Origin: Vacuolonema iberomarrocanum LEGE 07170
Lineage (GTDB): Bacteria > Cyanobacteriota > Cyanobacteriia > Elainellales > Elainellaceae
Length of the DNA stretch: 64,000 bases
NCBI GenBank assembly: GCA_015207365.1
Contig: JADEXA010000029.1
Location: 1 to 64,000, forward strand
Direction: 5' to 3'
The notes below the pieces were generated by a model. The model saw nothing but the letters and a program-made list of their open reading frames with translations, searched no databases and was not told where the DNA came from. The first letter of the stretch is position 1. Each line of letters opens with the position of its first letter. The position numbers and the translations under genes were made by a program. Positions 34,529 through 43,731 of the stretch are shown one piece after another.

Positions 34529-35581
34529 ATGTCTGACCTTCCATTTACCCTCGATCAACTTCGCATCCTCAAGGCGATCGCCGCTGAAGGGAGCTTCAAA
34601 CGAGCGGCAGATAGCTTGTATGTGTCGCAACCAGCGGTGAGCTTGCAGGTGCAAAACCTGGAGCGTCAGCTAGATGTGCCACTGTTTGATCGAGGTGGGC
34701 GACGGGCACAGTTGACCGAAGCTGGGCACTTGCTGCTACGCTATGGCGATCGCATCTTGTCTCTATGCGAAGAAACCTGCCGCGCCCTCGAAGACTTGCA
34801 AAACCTTCAGGGCGGCACGCTGATTGTCGGAGCTAGCCAAACGACTGGAACGTATCTGTTACCCCGAATGATTGGGCTATTTCGCCATCGCTATCCCGAA
34901 GTCGCGGTGCAGCTCCATGTCCATTCCACCCGTCGTACAGCGTGGAGCGTTTCCAACGGACAGGTAGATCTAGCCATTATTGGCGGTGAGGTTCCGCCAG
35001 AGCTGCAGGAGTCCCTCAATATCACACCCTATGCCGAAGATGAGCTGGCGCTGATCCTGTCACCCTCCCATGCTCTGGCTCGCCATGGCACCATTCAAAA
35101 AGAAGACCTTTACAAACTTCAGTTCATCACGCTGGATTCTCAATCCACCATCCGCAAGGTGATTGAGCAGGTATTGACGCGATCGGGCATTGAAACTCGC
35201 CGCATCAAGGTTGAGATGGAACTAAACTCTATCGAGGCGATCAAAAATGCCGTGCAGTCTGGATTGGGGGCGGCATTCGTTTCGATTTCGGCGATCGAAA
35301 AAGAATTGCAAATGGGGATTCTGCGCCGGATTCGGATTGAAGATGTGGTCGTCAACCGCACGCTATCGGTGATTGTGAATCCAACGCGATATCGGTCTAA
35401 GGCCGCTCACGCATTCATGGAAGAAATTTTGCCGCAGTTTAGTTTGTATAAAAATCAAGTCATGGGTAAGACCGAAGGTGAGAAAGCATCTGCAGCTTCA
35501 GATTCGGCTTCACCCAACGTTGAGGGGCAAAATCTCACCTCGTTGGATGAGGGTAAACCTGTCTCCGTTGAAACGAATTGA
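34529..35581 (+). CDS. rbcR: LysR-family regulator, RbcR/Ycf30 type
   Basis: 350 residues. The N-terminal winged helix-turn-helix (LDQLRILKAIAAEGSFKRAA, VSQPAVSLQVQNLER, PLFDRGGRRAQLTEAG) is followed by the LysR effector domain (about 95-305; LIVGASQTTGTYLLPRMIG). This N-terminus is typical of RbcR, the regulator of RuBisCO genes that is also encoded in red-lineage plastids (Ycf30). The related CmpR and NdhR are the main alternatives. The last 35 residues are a polar extension. It is divergent from the 2Fe-2S operon. No rbc gene is in the window. Confidence 0.85.
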   Translation: MSDLPFTLDQLRILKAIAAEGSFKRAADSLYVSQPAVSLQVQNLERQLDVPLFDRGGRRAQLTEAGHLLLRYGDRILSLCEETCRALEDLQNLQGGTLIVGASQTTGTYLLPRMIGLFRHRYPEVAVQLHVHSTRRTAWSVSNGQVDLAIIGGEVPPELQESLNITPYAEDELALILSPSHALARHGTIQKEDLYKLQFITLDSQSTIRKVIEQVLTRSGIETRRIKVEMELNSIEAIKNAVQSGLGAAFVSISAIEKELQMGILRRIRIEDVVVNRTLSVIVNPTRYRSKAAHAFMEEILPQFSLYKNQVMGKTEGEKASAASDSASPNVEGQNLTSLDEGKPVSVETN

Positions 35582-35900
35582 GCTATATGCTTTGCTCGAA
35601 AATTAATAGGATGTATCCTAATCAGCAACAACGAACAACTCATGCCCCTTGCCACGTACTGAGGTAGTTTTTGAAGAAGGAATAGACCGGCTATAGAAGG
35701 TTGTTCGCGCAGCGTCACGCTCTTTCATCGGGTCATACTGCGAGCAATTTCCTGCCGCGCTATCCAATGCCTATCGGGGAAATGACGCCGAAGAGTGGAT
35801 AGGCTGTTCGGGCGAGGTTTCGTACGGAGGTTTGATGCGAGGGTGACCGTTTCAGCGTATTCTGAGGAAGAGACATCAAGGAATGTAACGGTGCGGCATC
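35582..35900. other. Intergenic, no gene seen
   Basis: About 320 bp between two plus-strand genes. No hairpin terminator or repeat family is evident. Confidence 0.3.
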
Positions 35901-37013
35901 ATGGTGGAACGTCCAATTAAAAAGGCCGAGTGGCAGGCGCGCAAGGCAGCAGAGCAGGCAGAAGGCTCAGAAGGGGCAGAAGGCCAAGATAATAACCGCG
36001 AGAAACGGGGTGGACGGGGCGATCGCTCTCAAAACCGCAAGCGCGATCGCCGCAAAGGTGGACGGGATCAGGACGACGAGCGTAGACCTCCAGCGAATCC
36101 AGCCTTGATGAAAGGGCCGAAGCCGGGTCAGAAGAAAGAAGCACCTATCCTTGTCGAAGAGCCGACCGTTGAAGCAACGGATACCCCAACGGATGCACCG
36201 CTAGAGACCCCAGAAATTGCAACAGATGCTCCCGATGTAACCCCAGTAGCAACCGAGCCACCAGAAGAATCAGCAGCTGAAACGCCAGAAGTTGCAACGG
36301 ATGCTCCCGATGTTCCTCCCGTAGCAACTGAGCCAGCGGCAGAACCAGCGGCTGAAACGCCGGAAGTTGCAACGGATGCTCCCGATGCAACCCCAGCGGA
36401 GCCAACGGTTGAACCAACTGTCGAAGCCTCAGATACACCGGAGATTACTCCGGATGATCCGGATGCGACTCCAGCAACGACAGAGCCAGCGACCGAACCA
36501 GCGGCTGAAACGCCAGTCGATGCAGAGGTGAAGCCTGCGGAGTCTTCTCCTGCTGAAGCCATTGCCGCTCAGGAGATGCCGCCCACTGAGCCACCGGCTG
36601 AACCTGTGATCCAAGAACCAATTGTTACCCAGATAGCGGAACCGGCTCCAACACCAGAAGCGAATGAAGCGATCGCCGCCCCCTCCCTATCGTCTGAAGG
36701 GCTGGAGGCATCCGTGAGTGCGGAGGCTGCGGCTGCCGGTGGAGAGGCGATCTCTGGAGCACCCGTTTCCACTGAGGTTGAGCCAGAATCGGTTGCCCCA
36801 GAAGTGGCTGCGATCGCTGATACGGCTCCTGATGTCAGCAGCGAAGAGGTTGCAAATGTGCCAGCGGATAGTGAGCTGCAGACTGTTCCTGAAGCCGCTG
36901 TGGATCCGGCAACCGAACCCGCTGTTTCGACCGAAACGACTACCCTCGCTAGTGAAGCGACCCCAGTAGACACAGCGGATGTGACTGAAGATATGGAACC
37001 CGACGTGAGCTAA
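35901..37013 (+). CDS. Low-complexity acidic repeat protein
   Basis: 370 residues. The first 70 residues are very basic and Arg/Gly/Asp-rich (QNRKRDRRKGGRDQDDERRP), a likely nucleic-acid or charge-binding tail. The rest is acidic low complexity dominated by A, E, P, T, D and V, with degenerate repeats of about 25 residues around ETPEVATDAPDVTP at about residues 102, 130 and 157. No membrane segment or folded domain. Bipolar charge suggests an intrinsically disordered protein. Function unknown. The open frame is real because HIP1 sites, start context and the length of the frame agree, but alternate frames are also open from the repeat composition. Confidence 0.7.
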   Translation: MVERPIKKAEWQARKAAEQAEGSEGAEGQDNNREKRGGRGDRSQNRKRDRRKGGRDQDDERRPPANPALMKGPKPGQKKEAPILVEEPTVEATDTPTDAPLETPEIATDAPDVTPVATEPPEESAAETPEVATDAPDVPPVATEPAAEPAAETPEVATDAPDATPAEPTVEPTVEASDTPEITPDDPDATPATTEPATEPAAETPVDAEVKPAESSPAEAIAAQEMPPTEPPAEPVIQEPIVTQIAEPAPTPEANEAIAAPSLSSEGLEASVSAEAAAAGGEAISGAPVSTEVEPESVAPEVAAIADTAPDVSSEEVANVPADSELQTVPEAAVDPATEPAVSTETTTLASEATPVDTADVTEDMEPDVS

Positions 37014-37282
37014 CGGTTTACCCCATTTGCTTCTGCTTTATCTGTTTCGGCTTTACGAGAAATAGCATCGCCGCAACAGCAAGAAGTTTAAGAAGTTCTG
37101 CTTTGGATGGAATGTTGCCCAGTGTGGGGAGTATGTTGAGGATTGAGCGAGGCTTGGAAAACGCCTTACGCCCAACCGTTAGCTTCGCCCTGGATAGAGT
37201 AATGTGTGCTCCTTAAGATCCGTTTGTACTTCTCTCGAAGCCATTTGGGAGAAACCTTTGTTTACTCAATGCTTTCTGTGTC

Positions 37283-37699
37283 ATGACGACGTCTTCTTTT
37301 GCCTCCCTCGCCGATGCCGAGCGTTTCCTCAAGCAATTTGACTGCCTTAGCCCAGATGAGGCGCAGGCAGTGGATTATGCTCCGATTCGTGCAGCCTTGG
37401 CGATCGCCACAGAGCAGTCGGATTATCAGATGCTTGGCGTTTGTGCTGGCTCTCTGGAGCAAGGACGGCAAGCGCTCCTAAGCTATGCCAAAGCACTGGG
37501 CTATGTCCCACCAGAGCCCCAGTTTGATCCGGTGGATGGGGCCGTTTACATCAAGTTCAACCCTCGCTCTGGCCTATGCTATGCCAAGAGTTACGACGGC
37601 CACCATCGAGGTGTCCTGGTATCCTGCCAGGCCGATTTTAGTGATAGGCATAGCCAAATGTATGGCCACCTGCCCCTTGATTTGTTTGATGCGACTTAG
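37283..37699 (+). CDS. DUF1824 family protein
   Basis: 138 residues, the whole family length. DUF1824 is a small, mostly cyanobacterial family without known function. Visible pattern: FLKQFDCLSPDEAQAVDYAP, ESDYQMLGVCA-like stretch (SDYQMLGVCAGS), and KFNPRSGLCYAKSYDGHHRG, VLVSCQADF near the C-terminus. Cytosolic. The pseudouridine synthase gene starts 44 bp downstream on the same strand. Confidence 0.85.
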   Translation: MTTSSFASLADAERFLKQFDCLSPDEAQAVDYAPIRAALAIATEQSDYQMLGVCAGSLEQGRQALLSYAKALGYVPPEPQFDPVDGAVYIKFNPRSGLCYAKSYDGHHRGVLVSCQADFSDRHSQMYGHLPLDLFDAT

Positions 37700-37743
37700 G
37701 GTAGGAAAGGTAGGATTGCGCCCATATTTTTCTGGAACATGTT

Positions 37744-38730
37744 TTGAATGTCGAAGATAGGACGGATGGTACAGCCAATCAACAGCATGGGCTGTCGAAT
37801 GAATCCGTCATTGTATTGCAGGTGGAGCAGGGCGGCGATCGCCTGGATCGTTGGATTGCCGACCAGTTGCCCGACCTCTCGCGGGCTCGTATCCAGAAGC
37901 TGATCGAGCAGGGGCAGGTGACGCGCAACGGTCAGGTGTGCCAGTCCAAGAAAGATACTGTGCAGGTCGGCGATCGCATCCACCTCACCATTCCTGATGC
38001 GACTCCGCTGGATCTGCCGGCCCAGAAGATTCCGCTGGATGTGCTATACGAAGACGATGATGTTTTGATCCTCAATAAACCTGCAGGTTTGGTGGTGCAT
38101 CCTGCTCCAGGGCATGAAGACGGTACGTTGGTAAATGCCATCCTGGCTCACTGCCCCAATCTTCAGGGGGTGGGGGGTGTGCAGCGACCCGGTATTGTGC
38201 ATCGATTGGACAAAGATACCAGCGGGGCGATCGCCATTGCCAAAACCGACCATGCGCATCATCATCTGCAAGCCCAGTTCAAAGCAAAAACGGCGCGTCG
38301 AACCTATCTTGCTGTAGTGCATGGCGCACCCACGGCTGATACGGGAATGGTCGATCAACCCATCGGGCGGCATCCAGGCGATCGCAAGAAAATGGCGGTG
38401 GTTTCGCCCCCCGCAACCGGTCGGTCGGCCATCACGCACTGGCAGGTGCAGCAGCGGATGGGTAACTATAGCCTGCTGCAATTTGGGCTAGAAACAGGGC
38501 GCACCCACCAAATCCGCGTCCATTGTGCGTTTATTGGGTATCCCATCGTCGGTGATCCAGTTTACGGTTCCCGGCGTTCGGTGGGTGTAAATTTGCCAGG
38601 TCAGGCGCTCCATGCCTGGAAGCTCCGCCTCCAGCACCCCCGTAGCGAGGAGTGGATTGAGGCGATCGCTCCGCTGCCAGACTATTTCCAGACCCTTATC
38701 CGTGTGCTGGAACAACGGGCCTCGCAGTAA
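37744..38730 (+). CDS. RluA/RluD family pseudouridine synthase
   Basis: 328 residues. An N-terminal S4 domain (DRLDRWIADQLPDLSRARIQ, LIEQGQVTRNG) precedes the RluA catalytic domain with the active-site Asp in HRLDKDTSG (near residue 155), plus the LNKPAGLVVHPAPGH motif and TGRTHQIRVH. These enzymes make pseudouridine in 23S rRNA (RluD positions in helix 69) or tRNA; the exact target is not certain. No ATG starts the frame: the TTG at 37744 is the longest choice and the true start may lie a little downstream. Confidence 0.92.
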   Translation: MNVEDRTDGTANQQHGLSNESVIVLQVEQGGDRLDRWIADQLPDLSRARIQKLIEQGQVTRNGQVCQSKKDTVQVGDRIHLTIPDATPLDLPAQKIPLDVLYEDDDVLILNKPAGLVVHPAPGHEDGTLVNAILAHCPNLQGVGGVQRPGIVHRLDKDTSGAIAIAKTDHAHHHLQAQFKAKTARRTYLAVVHGAPTADTGMVDQPIGRHPGDRKKMAVVSPPATGRSAITHWQVQQRMGNYSLLQFGLETGRTHQIRVHCAFIGYPIVGDPVYGSRRSVGVNLPGQALHAWKLRLQHPRSEEWIEAIAPLPDYFQTLIRVLEQRASQ

Positions 38731-38740
38731 GTGGGGCTCG

Positions 38741-38841
38741 TATCAAATCCGGTTAAATAGCCGTAAAACCCAAATATCGTTTGTGCCCGCTGCTTTGCAG
38801 CGGGCACAAACGATATTTGGGTTCTTCAACCGGATTTGATA
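38741..38841. repeat. PAL-D palindromic repeat, copy 3
   Basis: TATCAAATCCGGTTAAATAG ... CAACCGGATTTGATA with a hairpin of AAATATCGTTTGTGCCCGCTG and complement. It lies between convergent rluA-type and LapA-GGDEF genes. Confidence 0.8.
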
Positions 38842-38859
38842 TAAGTGTCTAGTGTCTGA

Positions 38860-39711
38860 TCATCCGCCCTGCGCTTCCACCAGTCGAAAACGATTGCGCC
38901 CGCGCCGCTTGGCCTGATCCAGTGCATCATAGGTTTTCTGAATGAGGGTAGAGGCCTCAAGAGCCTGAGAAGGGTAGGCGATCGCTCCGCCCATGCTGAT
39001 GGTGGTTGGTTGCGTCGTCCCATTTTCTAACTGCAGCGCCTCATCCGCAAATGCTGCTCGGATGGCTTCGCCATAGTCATTGGCCGATTTGGTATCCAAC
39101 CCCGTTGCAAGACAGGCAAATTGCCCCTTCCCGTTATGGTAGAGCCAGTTCCCCTCCGCACTCACGCGCCGCAGGCGTTCGGCGATCGCCCGCTGCAAAT
39201 GCTGGCGTTGAGCTTGGTCCACTGCGGCGCTATCGTCAGATTCATTCGCTTCTAGCAAGTAGAGGCAGACGGATGATGCGGCATCTGCTGCCCCATTGTC
39301 GGTTTGTCGGAGACGAAATCGCACGGCTTCCACCAGCAAATTTCCTTTGAGCAATCCGGTGGTTGGCTCCAGGAGTGAAGCGGCTGTCAGGATATCTTGA
39401 GCGCGGGCGCGAACCCCGTCCGTTTTTTGGCCTTCGGCTGCGATCTCCTGATCCTTCACCTGCAACTCATAGTCCAAGTCTTGAATGTGCTTCTTCTGGC
39501 TAGAAATTTTCAGGCTTCGCCGAATGACACTGGGCGACAGGACAAGCAACCCCACCAGGATGCCGATGGCAAGGGTAATGAGCAACACGAAGGCAAGTGG
39601 TTCCTGGAATTGTGTGCCAAAGAAACTGATGACGACACGGGTTGTGTTTTGCAGGGCAAACAGCACCGTTCCCAGGGCAATGGCTAGGGCCAAAATGATG
39701 AGAAAAGGCAT
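38860..39711 (-). CDS. LapA-type membrane domain fused to degenerate GGDEF domain
   Basis: 283 residues. Two N-terminal helices (about 2-22, 38-60) form a LapA/DUF1049 unit (LFALQNTTRVVISFFG, then PSVIRRSLKI). A coiled region (about 70-105) leads to a GGDEF-like fold: EPTTGLLKGNLLVEAVRFRL at its start and SMGGAIAYP ... ALDQAKRRGRNRFRLVE at its end. The signature position reads NGKGQFACLA instead of RxGGDEF, so diguanylate cyclase activity is unlikely. A role as membrane-bound c-di-GMP or nucleotide sensor, or as a scaffold, is inferred. Confidence 0.8.
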   Translation of the reverse strand: MPFLIILALAIALGTVLFALQNTTRVVISFFGTQFQEPLAFVLLITLAIGILVGLLVLSPSVIRRSLKISSQKKHIQDLDYELQVKDQEIAAEGQKTDGVRARAQDILTAASLLEPTTGLLKGNLLVEAVRFRLRQTDNGAADAASSVCLYLLEANESDDSAAVDQAQRQHLQRAIAERLRRVSAEGNWLYHNGKGQFACLATGLDTKSANDYGEAIRAAFADEALQLENGTTQPTTISMGGAIAYPSQALEASTLIQKTYDALDQAKRRGRNRFRLVEAQGG

Positions 39712-39835
39712 AGGCGAAAGAGAAGCAAGGTTGGAGCAGCGAGAGGGCAGAGAAGATGCAATCTGCCATCACAATCGCATAAATTCTAGGCGTTCAGCAA
39801 AATGTGCTGCAAAACGTAAGCGATCGCCCGAGTAA

Positions 39836-39934
39836 GGATCGTGAATTAAATAAAATCCAAAACCTACTTTTGAAAGCGCGGCTCAGCCGCGCTTTCAAAA
39901 ATAAAATTCTGGTTTTAATTTATTCACGATCCTA
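39836..39934. repeat. Long palindromic repeat, E-like core
   Basis: AGGATCGTGAATTAAAT ... ATTTATTCACGATCCT outer arms, a CCAAAACC / GGTTTT middle part, and a perfect TTTTGAAAGCGCGGCT / AGCCGCGCTTTCAAAA core. It lies 51 bp from the 3' end of apcE. The core resembles PAL-E but the ends differ. Confidence 0.75.
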
Positions 39935-39985
39935 AGGCGATCGCTTATGGCTATCTACCACAGGGCAGACCGAGAGCGGAGGTTG

Positions 39986-42900
39986 TTAGACGGCCGACAT
40001 GTTGCCAAATCGAGCATAGGGAACAACGTCCTCACCAAAGTAGCGAGTGTATTCCGGGCTGCTCATCAGCTTCGATACGGCAACGCCCAACCCTTGCTGG
40101 GCGAGTAAGGTGCAGTATTCTTGCAGCTCAGCAGAGTTAGCGGGTGTCCGACCTAAGAGATGGCGGAACAACAATTCCGTTGCTTTCTCCTGGGGATAGG
40201 GCTTGATGAAGCGATCCGCGTACACGCTGGACACCACCAGGCGCTTGACGAATTCGCGCACCGAGATTTCACCCCGTTGCAACATGCCTTCTAGATCTAG
40301 GCGGCGCAGTTCCATGGGAACATCTCCTGCCGGAACGCCCATCACTTGCTGGTAGAGGGCGGCGATCGCCTCACGCAGGGCATCGGTGTCCATGCCAACG
40401 GAAACCTGAACGATACGAGCCGAGGTTTGCACGGGAACGGCCAGTGCTTCGCCACCGATAGAACGGCTGAGGTTCACATAGTCTGGGGTTTCGGCCTTGG
40501 CTTGGGTGGCGATCGCGTCCTCCATCAGCGGCATCTGCGTCGCATCCATCCGTCCATTTGTCGGCTTAAAGCTGGGAACCACCAAATCCCGATCTTGCTT
40601 CGTCAGCTTGTTATAGAGCGTCTGCGTATTCGGGAAGTTGGCGGCGGGCAGTGTCAAGTAGCGATTGTAAGGAACCGTGTCTTCCCCAAACGCTTCCACA
40701 TACTCGCGGCTGCTCACCATCTTACTGATGAAGCCCTTCAACCCCTGCGTTGCCAAAATCTGGTTGTACTTCCGAATTTCTGCTTGATCCAGCGGTGCGC
40801 GACCCAGGAAATGCTTTGTACCCAGTTCGATCACTTTCGTGTTGGGATAAGGCGTGTAGAACTCCTTAATGTACAGACCCGACAAGCCCAACCCTTCCAC
40901 AAACTCCTTCAGAGTAATTTCTCCGTTCCGTAGTTTGCTCTCCATGCTGGTGAACTCGTTGTTCACAATATACGGGGGAATGTCGCGCTCGAAGATCTGC
41001 CGATAGGTTGCCCCAATCACGGTTTCGACAATAGCCGGATCGGCGAGAGAGGTAAGCTTGAAGACTTTCGTTTGCTCGCGCTTCTTGCTGACCCCCTGAC
41101 TCGAACGGAACTGGATGTCTGGTGCAGTACGCGACTCTTCCACTGCCCCCAACTGAACGAAGCGTGGCGTTTCTTCCACCATCGACTTCATCATTCCCTT
41201 GTCGGTAATGCTGCTCACGCGATTGGTGCGCAGCGCCAGACCCTTCGGCGTCACATAGCGCTCGTAGGGGACTGTATCTTCTCCAAATGCTTCGGAGTAT
41301 TCGGGGCTGTCGATAATGGCATCCACCAGGGCATAGAAGCCCTGCTTGGAGCAAATATCAAAGTAAGAATTGGTTTCCTTCCGGCCGTAGGTTGGCCGTC
41401 CGAGCAAGCGACGGTGAATGTACTCTACCGCTTTCATCACATAGAGCGATGTCCAGTACATCTTGCGGAAAGTGTCCGACTTAGCTAACTGCCGCACAAA
41501 CTCACGGACGGTAATTTCGCCCGTTTCTAGACGATTTTCTGACGTCTTGATCCGCTGCCCGTCATAAACGGCGCGTCCGAAGACTTGCAGGTATGTGGCT
41601 TGAATGATGGCCTGAGTGGAGCTTTCGGAATACTTGATGCTGGCGGCTGGGTTTTTGCTGCCACCACTGAAGGAGCCTGTATAGCTCGATACCTGATCTA
41701 ACTTGAAGATTTTGGGGCCTAAGCTGCCGGGTGCTACTCCACGCGCTGCGGGATTGCTCAGTTGGTTGTTGATGCTGGGCCCACGATTGATCAGAATACG
41801 GCGAGTATCTTTGCCGAAGGGAGCCGGGCTGCTGCTGGGGTTGCGTGTCTCCTTCGGGAAGATTGCCCCAAACTGGATTTCCAGAGGATCGTTCCCCGAA
41901 CCGTAAACATGCTGGTCGGGCAACGGCTGGTTATAGCTGGCAAACGTGGTGATGAACTGAGGAATTTTGCGGAACGGTGCACTGTATCGCAGCAGGTCTT
42001 GCTGGGGACCCCAGTTGCGGCATTCCTGGGCTTCTTGTCCCAAGCCCCGCAGGTAGGGCACGGTTTCTTCACCAAAATAGTCGCCGTACTCTTTGGAATC
42101 GACCAATGCATCGACTAAGGCAGGCAGTCCACCATTCGACACGATCGAAAAATACTTTTGCACTTCCTCGCGTGAACTGGGACCCCGACCCAGAATATGG
42201 CGGAACGCCAGCTCTAGGGCACGGCTATTGATGTACGGCTCAAAGAAGTTCTTGCGATAAAGGGGCGACTTGGCAAGGCGACGGACGAACTCTTTCATGG
42301 AGATCTCGCCGTTCTTCACCTTCGATTCCAAATCAGAAATGCCTAGAGAGTAGGCACGGGTAATATCGCGCTCAAAAATCTGACGATAAGCGGCCTTGAC
42401 GATGTCATTTTTTTCACCTGCCGACAGCCCTGGCTTCATCGCATACTTGGGGCGACGCTCGGCTGCATTGAAGTAAATCTGTGGCAGTTGCAACCCTTGC
42501 TGATCTGATGTTGGGCGTTGGCGCAACTTATCGGACGGCGTCGGGGCAACGAATTCTCCAATCAGTACCTCAAAGTACCGCGCCACGATTTCGGAGGCTT
42601 CCTCATCCTGACGGAAGTAGGTGAGGGCTCCCACCCGCATTTCCTGCAAGGCAACAATGGTAGCGTCGGAGGAGCACGCATTCTCAATGATTTCCCGCAG
42701 CCCGCGCACGTTGACGGCAATGATGTTGGGGTCGCCTGCCACGATCGCATAGGTGAGATAGCGCAGGAACCAGCTCAAGTCTCGCAGCGACTTCTGCATG
42801 TTGCTGGGGCCGTAGCGTGCCACGTTGATGGGCCGAAAGCGGGGCGGAACGGGGCCACTGCTAGGCGTCAAAAATAGGGTTCGCAAGCCTTCTAGTAACC

Positions 42901-43270
42901 CACCACCGCCACCGCCAGACACATAGGTCACGGTGCCCAGTTTCATGCCTTCCTGGGTATCAATGGCCACGCCCCCTTGGCTCATTTGCACAGGCTCTTC
43001 TTCCGATGGCTTTTCCAGAAATGCCATTGGAGAACCGCCGACAAAAATCCGATTGGCGGCGCGCGAGACGATTAACTCTGAATTTCTGGTAAGGGCATCA
43101 GCGATCGCCAAACGCTTGAGACCAGAACTGAAAAAACTCGATAACTCACCAAGTTCACCCCGGCCCAAGAATCGATCCTGCTGCTCTGCCTGCGTGATCG
43201 TGGACATGGGTAGGGTTTGATAAAGATTGGGGCGTGCTACAGAGCTTCCACCACTTGCCTTAACACTCAT
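39986..43270 (-). CDS. apcE: Phycobilisome core-membrane linker ApcE (L-CM)
   Basis: 1094 residues. ApcE nucleates the phycobilisome core and links it to the thylakoid; it carries one phycocyanobilin and acts as terminal emitter. The N-terminal phycobiliprotein-like domain (1-240) holds the chromophore Cys199 in ENACSSDATI and an inserted loop (about 80-145). Four linker (REP) domains follow at about 285-410, 550-672, 745-872 and 960-1088, each with the FxRxL...EFVRxLAKS...GR pattern. Four repeats predict a five-cylinder core, as in Anabaena-type phycobilisomes. No apcA/apcB is adjacent: downstream is the LapA gene and upstream the divergent methyltransferase. Confidence 0.97.
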   Translation of the reverse strand: MSVKASGGSSVARPNLYQTLPMSTITQAEQQDRFLGRGELGELSSFFSSGLKRLAIADALTRNSELIVSRAANRIFVGGSPMAFLEKPSEEEPVQMSQGGVAIDTQEGMKLGTVTYVSGGGGGGLLEGLRTLFLTPSSGPVPPRFRPINVARYGPSNMQKSLRDLSWFLRYLTYAIVAGDPNIIAVNVRGLREIIENACSSDATIVALQEMRVGALTYFRQDEEASEIVARYFEVLIGEFVAPTPSDKLRQRPTSDQQGLQLPQIYFNAAERRPKYAMKPGLSAGEKNDIVKAAYRQIFERDITRAYSLGISDLESKVKNGEISMKEFVRRLAKSPLYRKNFFEPYINSRALELAFRHILGRGPSSREEVQKYFSIVSNGGLPALVDALVDSKEYGDYFGEETVPYLRGLGQEAQECRNWGPQQDLLRYSAPFRKIPQFITTFASYNQPLPDQHVYGSGNDPLEIQFGAIFPKETRNPSSSPAPFGKDTRRILINRGPSINNQLSNPAARGVAPGSLGPKIFKLDQVSSYTGSFSGGSKNPAASIKYSESSTQAIIQATYLQVFGRAVYDGQRIKTSENRLETGEITVREFVRQLAKSDTFRKMYWTSLYVMKAVEYIHRRLLGRPTYGRKETNSYFDICSKQGFYALVDAIIDSPEYSEAFGEDTVPYERYVTPKGLALRTNRVSSITDKGMMKSMVEETPRFVQLGAVEESRTAPDIQFRSSQGVSKKREQTKVFKLTSLADPAIVETVIGATYRQIFERDIPPYIVNNEFTSMESKLRNGEITLKEFVEGLGLSGLYIKEFYTPYPNTKVIELGTKHFLGRAPLDQAEIRKYNQILATQGLKGFISKMVSSREYVEAFGEDTVPYNRYLTLPAANFPNTQTLYNKLTKQDRDLVVPSFKPTNGRMDATQMPLMEDAIATQAKAETPDYVNLSRSIGGEALAVPVQTSARIVQVSVGMDTDALREAIAALYQQVMGVPAGDVPMELRRLDLEGMLQRGEISVREFVKRLVVSSVYADRFIKPYPQEKATELLFRHLLGRTPANSAELQEYCTLLAQQGLGVAVSKLMSSPEYTRYFGEDVVPYARFGNMSAV

Positions 43271-43731
43271 CGGATTTCAAAAGCTCCCTATCAATGTTGT
43301 CGTGGTCTCTAAACCGTTTTGTCTTAAGCAATTTTTCCACCTGCAGTCCGCGATCGCGGCAAACCATATCGGAAATCAAACTTCCGCATCGTCCAAGCCG
43401 AACCTACCGGGACTATAGCGCTGACTCTACGAGCCAACCCAACTTTAGGTTAGAGCGTTTCGTTGAGCCAGCCATAAAATATTAAGAAGTGTATCGAACC
43501 AAGTTGGTGCAACCACTTCGCTGATCATACGGGACGAGGGGGAGGAAGATGAGAGACGGTATAAGTTTTGTTACTTTCGCTTCAGATAGCTACAATTCTT
43601 AAGCGAATGAGCCAACAAAGTGGTCTACCGTCCAGGAAGGAGAGGCAAATGTCTAATGTCAGGCAATTAATTAATGCCGATTTTTCTTGGACTCTCCGAC
43701 GTTTTTACGCGCGACCTGTTTGCTGCCGACC
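43271..43731. promoter_or_regulatory. Divergent upstream region of apcE and methyltransferase gene
   Basis: About 460 bp. apcE is strongly and light-regulated in known cyanobacteria, so its promoter and 5' leader are expected here. No motif is distinct enough to place exactly. Confidence 0.4.

Noticed and set aside
36128..36973. Long minus-strand frames opposite the acidic repeat gene
   Set aside because: Ser/Gly/Val-rich mirror translations that arise from the repeat composition of the plus-strand gene.
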